From positions 1 through 17,494 of the forward strand of contig CAILKC010000811.1 in NCBI GenBank assembly GCA_903834675.1: a stretch of 17,494 nt of DNA, given 5' to 3'. The notes beneath the pieces are model-generated. The model saw only the letters and a program-made list of their open reading frames with translations. It was not told where the DNA came from and searched no databases. Positions 1-5,979 of the stretch are shown here, in pieces (positions within the stretch are counted from its first letter, which is position 1; the number at the start of each line of letters is the position of its first letter). Position numbers and translations under genes: made by a program. Origin of the DNA: an uncultured Victivallales bacterium (GTDB lineage: Bacteria > Verrucomicrobiota > Lentisphaeria > Oligosphaerales > JAFGRS01).

Positions 1-185
1 AACTCAGGTGCATTCCCTGCCCCAACGGGGCTGTGGCTCAGAGCCCAGGGTTGCGGCCAGGGTGCTGCTACCCTGGGTCACCTGGGTTTGCTGGCTTGCT
101 CACCCAGGGTAGGCCGACGCCGCGGCCAACCCTGGGCTTGGGTACGCGGTCGCGTTGGGGCAGGATACGCAGTTGCACCTGAGTC
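1..185. repeat. Large imperfect palindromic repeat element built on CCCAGGGT
   Basis: Four nested complementary arm pairs are visible: 2-12 with 174-184 (11 bp), 16-26 with 154-164 (11 bp), 42-52 with 128-138 (11 bp, continued by GGCC 55-58 with GGCC 124-127), and an innermost 9-bp pair 70-78 with 102-110 around a loop of about 23 nt. The whole segment can fold into one long interrupted hairpin of about 183 nt. Short ORFs cross it but have no recognisable family and look like translations of the palindrome. I recall similar CCCAGGGT-containing palindromes dispersed in PVC-group genomes, but this is memory and not a search. The element may begin left of base 1, although the outermost pair ends cleanly at base 2. 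Confidence 0.7.
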
Positions 186-190
186 GTCAA

Positions 191-216
191 CGGGCCGGAT
201 CGTTCCGCTCGGCCCG
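191..216. other. Small GC-rich hairpin between the palindrome and the def leader
   Basis: Bases 191-197 (CGGGCCG) are the exact reverse complement of 210-216, with a 12-nt loop. No T-tract follows, so it is not a convincing intrinsic terminator. The rest of 217-294 holds nothing I recognise. Confidence 0.3.
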
Positions 217-294
217 GAATAACCCACGAAGCGGTCGCGGAACGCGGCTCAACGGCAAGCGTGCCCGTTATCTTGAAACAGCCCTGGCCGCGGG

Positions 295-322
295 TTGCCA
301 AGCGCGTCAGACAGACGATATT
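295..322 (+). promoter_or_regulatory. Candidate sigma70-type promoter for the def gene cluster
   Basis: TTGCCA at 295-300 matches the -35 consensus at 5 of 6 bases. GATATT at 317-322 matches the -10 consensus at 4 of 6, with a 16-nt spacer. The predicted start near 329 would leave a leader of about 80 nt before def. That leader contains a 6-bp hairpin (352-357 with 361-366, loop ACG). The assignment rests only on motif spacing and on this being the gap upstream of the first gene. Confidence 0.35.
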
Positions 323-408
323 TGACCCTTGCATTATGGGTTGCGGGAGGTGCCGCTACGAGCGGCGCCGGGCCGCTTGGCGTAGGCTGAAATGGCGGTG
401 TGACAGGC

Positions 409-1056
409 ATGAGTCTGCTGGATTTTCTGAAAGGTCGTGGGGCGCGTCGGATGCGGGTGTTGACCTGTGGGCACCCCGCGCTTCGCCGTCGTTCGGAGCC
501 GGTCGGCGCGGTGACGCCTGAACTGCGCGAATTGGCGGGGCGCCTGATCGTGACCGTGTTCGAAAATGAGACGGCTGGGGTGGGGCTGGCGGCGCCGCAG
601 GTTGGGGTCAACACGCGCCTGATCGTACTGGCTACGCATGACCCTGAACAGCCCCCGGAGGTCACGGCCTCGGCAGGGGAGTTGCTGCTCGGTCCGCGCA
701 TGCCCTTGGCGCTGATCAACCCCGAGGTCATCTGGTTTTCGGCCGAGACGGAGACGCGGGATGAGGGTTGCCTGAGCCTGCCCGAGGTGAACGGGCCGGT
801 CGAGCGTCCGGCCCGGGTCGTGCTGCGGGCTTCGACCCTGGACGGCGAGTTGATTCAGGTTGAGTGTGCCGGCCTGCTGGGGCGCTGCATCCAGCATGAG
901 ATCGACCACCTCGACGGCATCTTGTTCGTGGACCGCCTGCGGGACGAGGACCGCGCCGTGGTGGCTTCCCTGGTGGAGACGCTGGAACGCCGCACCCAGC
1001 GACGTCTCGGCCCGGCGGAGATGCCCGCGAGTGCGGGGGGGGCTTCCTGTGGCTGA
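409..1056 (+). CDS. def: Peptide deformylase
   Basis: This is a metalloenzyme that removes the formyl group from the N-terminal methionine of nascent proteins in the cytoplasm. All three family motifs are present in the 215-aa product: GVGLAAPQ (residues 57-64), EGCLSLP, and the zinc-binding QHEIDHLDG that supplies the two metal histidines and the catalytic glutamate. The Cys of EGCLS is the third metal ligand. The start is uncertain. ATG 409 is used here, but GTG 400 is in frame and ATG 451 gives the classic short deformylase N-terminus (MRVLTCGHPALR). None has a strong Shine-Dalgarno. The last 8 bases overlap the next gene, which suggests co-transcription. The identity is certain; only the N-terminus is in doubt. 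Confidence 0.95.
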   Translation: MSLLDFLKGRGARRMRVLTCGHPALRRRSEPVGAVTPELRELAGRLIVTVFENETAGVGLAAPQVGVNTRLIVLATHDPEQPPEVTASAGELLLGPRMPLALINPEVIWFSAETETRDEGCLSLPEVNGPVERPARVVLRASTLDGELIQVECAGLLGRCIQHEIDHLDGILFVDRLRDEDRAVVASLVETLERRTQRRLGPAEMPASAGGASCG

Positions 1057-1963
1057 GCAGTGGCGTAATCCCCAGGTGGTCAAAGCCATTCTCGGCGGTC
1101 GCCGCCCAGCCGGGGTGGGCGAGATCAGTCTGCGCGATCTGGCTGTCGGCGTCTTTCTTTTTCCGGGTCAGGTGCTGGTGGCCACTCGGGCTTTCGGCAA
1201 CTGGCGGCGGCCGGTACTGCTGTTGCTGCTGGCCGGGGTCGCCTGCGGCCTGCTGACTGGGGGTGTCGCCTATCCGCGTATTTACCGCGACTCGGTGGAG
1301 TGGGCGCAGTGGTTCGGCACGGTCGTAGGGGAGTTTCGCATCGAGGCGTCGGGGTTTGGCTGGACCCGGCCGCAGCAGACGCCATTCACGACCCGCTGCA
1401 AGCTTTGGCGGGTGGATTTTGCGGCGGACAAGGATGCCTTTGAGCCGCAGGCGGCCGAGGGGCACGAGAGTCGCGGCGTGTGGATCACGCCGACCAAGGT
1501 CTGCCTGTGGTGGCTGGTTCCCGCCGGCTTGTTCTCCAAGTCGACCACGGGGATGGTGGTCAGGACGGCGGAGCTCTCCGACTCGGTGCGTGCCCTGGCC
1601 GGCATGGTCGGTACCCAGCGCTATGCCGGCGACCGCTTTGGCGAGTATGCTCGTCAGGTCCTGCTTCTGGCCACGCCGTTCTACCTGGCGGGCATGTGTC
1701 TGTCGGTGATGGCGCCGGTGGTCTTGTACATCTGGCTGTTTACGCTCATGGCCCTGGTGCTGCGCCGGGGGGAGGTCACCGGCGGCTTTGCCGCGGTGTT
1801 TGCGGTAAATGTGCTGTGCGCGGTGCCGGCCGTGTGTGTGGCTGGGGTGTACGCTGCGCTCGGGCTTCCGGCCCTCGATTTCCACACCGTATTCATCCTG
1901 GCGTTCTTCCTGTATATTACCCTGGCGTTTGCGTCAGTCCGGCGGATGTTGTCGGAGGAGTGA
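1049..1963 (+). CDS. Polytopic membrane protein of unknown function (DUF1189/YIP1-like architecture)
   Basis: The product is 304 aa. GTG 1049 is chosen because a G-rich Shine-Dalgarno-like run lies just upstream and it is the only plausible start before the conserved-looking N-terminus; it overlaps def by 8 bp. A cytoplasmic segment is followed by a hydrophobic helix at about 56-75, then a polar stretch of about 125 residues with many aromatics, then a C-terminal hydrophobic block (about 203-240, 245-271 and 278-297) with room for four helices. One N-terminal helix, a soluble loop and a C-terminal helical bundle resembles DUF1189 and some YIP1-domain proteins, but no diagnostic motif is visible and the assignment is by architecture only. 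It probably acts in the inner membrane. The gap to the next gene is 28 bp. Confidence 0.75.
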   Translation: MAEQWRNPQVVKAILGGRRPAGVGEISLRDLAVGVFLFPGQVLVATRAFGNWRRPVLLLLLAGVACGLLTGGVAYPRIYRDSVEWAQWFGTVVGEFRIEASGFGWTRPQQTPFTTRCKLWRVDFAADKDAFEPQAAEGHESRGVWITPTKVCLWWLVPAGLFSKSTTGMVVRTAELSDSVRALAGMVGTQRYAGDRFGEYARQVLLLATPFYLAGMCLSVMAPVVLYIWLFTLMALVLRRGEVTGGFAAVFAVNVLCAVPAVCVAGVYAALGLPALDFHTVFILAFFLYITLAFASVRRMLSEE

Positions 1964-1991
1964 TCCCGGCGGCGGGAGCAGGCGGACAGTT

Positions 1992-2627
1992 ATGGTTCTC
2001 ATCAAGGACATCCTCTTCGCGATCTGGCAGGCACTCTTGAGCCTGGTCCAGTATTTCAGTGAACGCACGGCGGCGGCGGGCATCACGGTAGAATGGCCGT
2101 TGATCGTGGTTCTGCTGGGGGGGATGACGGCGTGGCTGGTTTCCGGGTGCTGGGCTTCGTCCATCGCCAGCAGCCGTCGGCATTCGCCGTTACTGAGTTT
2201 TGTGCTGGGCTTGGGCGTGCCCTACGTCTACCCTGTTATCATCCTGTTCGCCATGGACATCAGGGGCGCTAAGGAGCGTCGGAAGAAGCAGGATGAGGCC
2301 AAGGCCAAGGACGCCGCGGCTCAGGATGAACGTCGGCACGTGGCGGAACTGGTGGGCCGTGAGATGCTGGTGGATGATGCGGAGACGGACGAGGAGCTGA
2401 CCCCGGCCTGTGTCTTCGACGCCGCCTACTTCGAGCGTATTGCCCGCGATGAGCAGGGCAATCAGAACGGGCCTTGGCGGGTGATTTTTGGGGGCACCGA
2501 GGTGAAGGTATTGCGCATTGTGGAGCCTTTGGCCGAGGTGGTGTCGGTTGAGATTGAGACGCGCGACGGCGGGCAGGCCAAGTTTCGCATCCCCTACGCC
2601 CGAATTACCGAGTGCGAGCCGTGTTGA
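1992..2627 (+). CDS. Hypothetical two-helix membrane protein with C-terminal beta-rich domain
   Basis: I do not recognise a named family. The 211-aa product starts at ATG 1992, with a purine-rich GGCGGA about 5 bases upstream. An amphipathic N-terminus (1-23) is followed by hydrophobic helices at about 35-52 and 67-88 around a basic SSRRHSP turn, a pattern seen in many small envelope proteins. Residues 89-130 are highly charged (Lys/Arg/Glu/Asp/Ala) and probably helical. The last 70 residues alternate hydrophobic and charged positions and read as a small beta-barrel-like domain (WRVIFGGTEVKVLRIVEPL, then VEIETRDGG). This domain would face the cytoplasm if the basic turn is cytoplasmic. It follows the preceding membrane protein by 28 bp, so the two may be expressed and act together. 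Confidence 0.8.
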   Translation: MVLIKDILFAIWQALLSLVQYFSERTAAAGITVEWPLIVVLLGGMTAWLVSGCWASSIASSRRHSPLLSFVLGLGVPYVYPVIILFAMDIRGAKERRKKQDEAKAKDAAAQDERRHVAELVGREMLVDDAETDEELTPACVFDAAYFERIARDEQGNQNGPWRVIFGGTEVKVLRIVEPLAEVVSVEIETRDGGQAKFRIPYARITECEPC

Positions 2628-2770
2628 CCCCCTTTGCCCACGGCTTGCAGCGGCAGCAGCGGTGTCCGTAGCGAGGCTGCGGGCAGGTTTTCCAGCACCG
2701 AGGTTTGTGTCTCCGTCCGGGCGTGCCTTCAAGGAGCGTTCCGGCGCCGGGTTCTGAAGGTACAGTGATC

Positions 2771-5700
2771 ATGTTTAAGCCGGTTGACGCGCAGATTTCA
2801 TTTGCCGAGATGGAGCGGGGCGTCCTTGCTTTCTGGGAGGAGCAGCGGACCTTCGAGAAGAGCATTGAGAATCGCCGGGGCGGCCGCTCCTACGTGTTTT
2901 ACGACGGACCCCCCTTTGCGACCGGGCTACCTCATTACGGGCATCTTCTAGCCGGGACCATCAAGGATGTGGTGCCGCGCTATCAGACGATGGCCGGGGC
3001 TTGCGTTGAGCGGGCCTTTGGTTGGGACTGCCACGGGCTACCGATCGAGGCCCTGGCGCAGGAGGTCCTCGGGCTGGCGGGCGCGCCGGCCATCAAGGCT
3101 TGCGGCGTCGAGGTCTTCAACGAGCAGTGCCGCTCGATGGTGCTGCGCTATGTGGGCGAATGGCGTACGACCGTGTCCCGCATGGGTCGGTGGGTGGACT
3201 TCGACCATGGCTACAAGACCATGGACCGCAGCTTCATGGAGACCATCTGGTGGGTCTTTAAGCAGTTGTGGGAGCAGGGGCGTATCTACCGGGCGCACCG
3301 GATCATGCCCTACAGTTGGAAGCTCAATACGCCGCTCTCGAACTTCGAGGCCAACCGTAACTACCAGGACGTACAGGATCCGGCCGTGACCTGCCGTCTG
3401 CGGGTGCGGGGGTCGGCGGCGCCCATGCCCACGGACGCCCCCGTGTACCTGTTGATCTGGACCACCACGCCGTGGACGCTGCCCGAGAATCTGGCGGTCT
3501 GCGTTGGTCCTGACATTGATTACGTGGCCGTTCGTGACCGGGCTTCCGGGGACGTCTATGTCCTGGCGGAGAGTCGGCTGGAGACCTACTACCGTGAGGC
3601 CGCCGAGTACGAGGTGGTGGTGCGGTTCAAGGGGCGGGACCTGGCGGGGACCTCTTACGAGCCCTTGTTTCCGTATTTTGCCGAGCAGCCTGGCGCCTTC
3701 GTCGTGCTGACCGACGGGTTCGTGAGTACGACGGAGGGCACGGGCATCGTGCATATGGCTCCGGCCTACGGCGAGGACGACTACCGGGTTTGCCGCGCGG
3801 CGGGCATCGACCTGGTCGACCCGCTGAACGAGGACGCCGTGTTCACCGACCGGGTGCCGGATTTTGCCGGTTTGCACTGCAAAGACGCGGACAAGGGCAT
3901 CATCGCCTATCTCAAGAAGGCGGGCACGCTGGTGCAGCAGAGCACGATCATGCACAGTTACCCCTTCTGCGAGCGCACCGACACCCCGCTTATCTACCGT
4001 GCCATCGAGGCCTGGTATGTGCGCGTCGAAGACCTGCGAGAGCGTCTGCTGCGCAGCAACGCCCAGATCCGCTGGATGCCGCCGTTTGTAGGCGAGCGGC
4101 GCTTCGCCAACTGGCTGGCCGAGGCCAAGGACTGGAACATTAGCCGCAACCGCTTCTGGGGCTCCTGCATCCCGGTCTGGATCAACGAGGCCGACCCGCA
4201 GGACATGATCTGCGTGGGCTCCAGCGCCGAACTCGAGGAACTCTCCGGCCAGAAGGTCGGGGACTTGCACAAGCACTTCATCGATCCCATCGTCATCCGC
4301 CGTGACGGCAAGGTGTACCGCCGGACGCCGGAGGTCCTCGACTGCTGGTTCGAGAGTGGCGCCATGCCCTACGCTCAGCACCACTACCCGTTCGAGAACC
4401 GCGAGAAGGTCGAGGCCAGCTTCCCGGCAGACTTCATTGCCGAGGGGCTCGACCAGACCCGTGGCTGGTTCTACACCTTGGTGGTCATCGGGACGGCCCT
4501 GTTTGACCAGCCGCCCTTCCGCAATGTCGTGGTCAACGGCCTGGTCCTGGCTGAAGACGGCCGCAAGATGTCCAAGCGTCTGAAGAACTACCCGGACCCG
4601 ATGCAGGTGATGAACGAGTACGGCGCGGATGCGCTGCGGCTATGCCTGTTGAGTTCTCCCGTGGTCAAGGCGGAAGACCTGCGTTTCAGCGAGGGCGCGG
4701 TGCGGGAGGTCATGCGGACCGTGATCCTGCCGTTGTGGAACGCCTACAGCTTCCTGGTGACCTACGCTCGGGTGGACGGTTGGGAGCCGTCGGCGGGGCC
4801 CGCGGCGCCGCCGGCCGCGCCCGGGAACGCCCTCGATCTCTGGGTGCTATCCCAGCTTGAGGCCTGCACGCGGGATCTGCGGCAGAGTCTGGACGGCTAC
4901 GATCTGCAGAGGGCCAGCACGCGTTTCGTCAGCTTCATCGAGGACCTCACTAACTGGTATATCCGGCGTAGCCGTCGGCGTTTCTGGAAGAGCACCAACG
5001 ATGCCGACAAGGTAGAGGCCTACCAGACCCTGCATTACGTGCTCGTCAGCTTCTGCAAACTGGCCGCTCCGTTTATCCCGTTCGTCACCGATTCGATGTA
5101 CCGCAATCTGCGTACGGCCGCCATGCCGGAGTCCGTGCATCTGTGCGACTACCCGACGGTGGACGGCGTCTTCCTCGACGAGGCGCTGAACCGCAAGATG
5201 GCGAACACCATGTCCGCCGTCTCGTTGGGCCGCTTTCTGCGCACCCAGTCGGCGCTGAAGATTCGGCAGCCGTTGCAGAGCGTGGTGCTGGTCAGCGTGC
5301 AGCCGGCCATCCGCGCCGAGTTGGAGGAGATGGCCGGGGTCATCGCCGAGGAATTGAACGTCAAGGAGGTGCGGGTCTGCGCCAACGAGGAGGACCTGGT
5401 GCATCTCAGTGCCAAGGCGAACTTCAAGAGGTTAGGGTCGGCGTTGGGGCGGCGCATGCGGGCGGCCGCGGTGGCGATTGAAGCGCTGCCTCCAGCCGAG
5501 ATTGGGCGTTTGCGTCTGGGGGCACGGCTGACGATCGACCTGGGCGACGGCGGGGCGGCGGTTGAGATCGTCGAGGCGGACATTCTCGTGCAGCGTCAGG
5601 AACGTGCCGGGATGACGGTTGCGAATGCCGGCGACATCACCGTAGCTCTCGACACCACGCTGTCCGAGGCGTTGGTGCGCGAGGGCTGGGCCCGTGACCT

Positions 5701-5938
5701 GGTCAGTCGCCTGCAGAACCTGCGCAAGGAGGCTGGGCTGGAAGTGACGGACCGGATCGCGGTGACCTATCAACTTCCCGCCGCGGCCGTGGCCGCGGTG
5801 CGCGAGTTCGCCCCGTACATCGGGTCCGAGACGCTGGCCGTGAGCCTTGAGCCCGGGGAGCTCCCCAAGGACGCCGAGACCGAGATCAACGGGGAGCTCT
5901 GTCGGCTGGTCATCGCTAAGGTCCCGGCCAGAGTCTGA
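2771..5938 (+). CDS. ileS: Isoleucyl-tRNA synthetase, long IleS2-type
   Basis: This class I synthetase charges tRNA-Ile with isoleucine and hydrolyses mischarged valine in its CP1 domain. ATG 2771 has GAAGG about 11 bases upstream. The 1055-aa product has the ATP-site motif HYGH at 55-58, GWDCHGLPIE at 84-93, the editing-site segment TEGTGIVHMAPAYGEDDY at 321-338, and KMSKR at 599-603 followed by LKNYPDP. It then has the tRNA anticodon-binding helical domain and a C-terminal extension. The length, HYGH, and KMSKRLKNYP point to the eukaryote-like IleRS2 class rather than the common bacterial IleRS1, which usually ends in a Cys-rich zinc module that I do not see here. IleRS2 enzymes are commonly resistant to mupirocin. 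Gaps are 143 bp upstream and 41 bp downstream. No T-box-like leader is evident. Confidence 0.97.
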   Translation: MFKPVDAQISFAEMERGVLAFWEEQRTFEKSIENRRGGRSYVFYDGPPFATGLPHYGHLLAGTIKDVVPRYQTMAGACVERAFGWDCHGLPIEALAQEVLGLAGAPAIKACGVEVFNEQCRSMVLRYVGEWRTTVSRMGRWVDFDHGYKTMDRSFMETIWWVFKQLWEQGRIYRAHRIMPYSWKLNTPLSNFEANRNYQDVQDPAVTCRLRVRGSAAPMPTDAPVYLLIWTTTPWTLPENLAVCVGPDIDYVAVRDRASGDVYVLAESRLETYYREAAEYEVVVRFKGRDLAGTSYEPLFPYFAEQPGAFVVLTDGFVSTTEGTGIVHMAPAYGEDDYRVCRAAGIDLVDPLNEDAVFTDRVPDFAGLHCKDADKGIIAYLKKAGTLVQQSTIMHSYPFCERTDTPLIYRAIEAWYVRVEDLRERLLRSNAQIRWMPPFVGERRFANWLAEAKDWNISRNRFWGSCIPVWINEADPQDMICVGSSAELEELSGQKVGDLHKHFIDPIVIRRDGKVYRRTPEVLDCWFESGAMPYAQHHYPFENREKVEASFPADFIAEGLDQTRGWFYTLVVIGTALFDQPPFRNVVVNGLVLAEDGRKMSKRLKNYPDPMQVMNEYGADALRLCLLSSPVVKAEDLRFSEGAVREVMRTVILPLWNAYSFLVTYARVDGWEPSAGPAAPPAAPGNALDLWVLSQLEACTRDLRQSLDGYDLQRASTRFVSFIEDLTNWYIRRSRRRFWKSTNDADKVEAYQTLHYVLVSFCKLAAPFIPFVTDSMYRNLRTAAMPESVHLCDYPTVDGVFLDEALNRKMANTMSAVSLGRFLRTQSALKIRQPLQSVVLVSVQPAIRAELEEMAGVIAEELNVKEVRVCANEEDLVHLSAKANFKRLGSALGRRMRAAAVAIEALPPAEIGRLRLGARLTIDLGDGGAAVEIVEADILVQRQERAGMTVANAGDITVALDTTLSEALVREGWARDLVSRLQNLRKEAGLEVTDRIAVTYQLPAAAVAAVREFAPYIGSETLAVSLEPGELPKDAETEINGELCRLVIAKVPARV

Positions 5939-5979
5939 GCGCCGAGGCGCTCTCTGGCAGAGCAGTGGAGAACCGAGAG

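Noticed and set aside
68..334. Short ORFs across the left-edge palindrome
   Set aside because: They translate the inverted repeat itself, have no ribosome binding site and no recognised domain.
2628..2770. T-box or other riboswitch upstream of ileS
   Set aside because: The 143-bp gap lacks a T-box motif, an antiterminator pattern or a terminator; nothing else recognisable is seen in it.
3038..4384. Long reverse-strand ORF (448 aa) opposite ileS
   Set aside because: It lies antisense within a clear ileS gene and is a GC-rich codon-bias shadow with no recognisable motif.
5938..5951. Small palindrome AGCGCC-GA-GGCGCT after ileS
   Set aside because: The loop is too short for the full stem, no T-tract follows, and the next gene starts 41 bp after the ileS stop, so a terminator is not supported.
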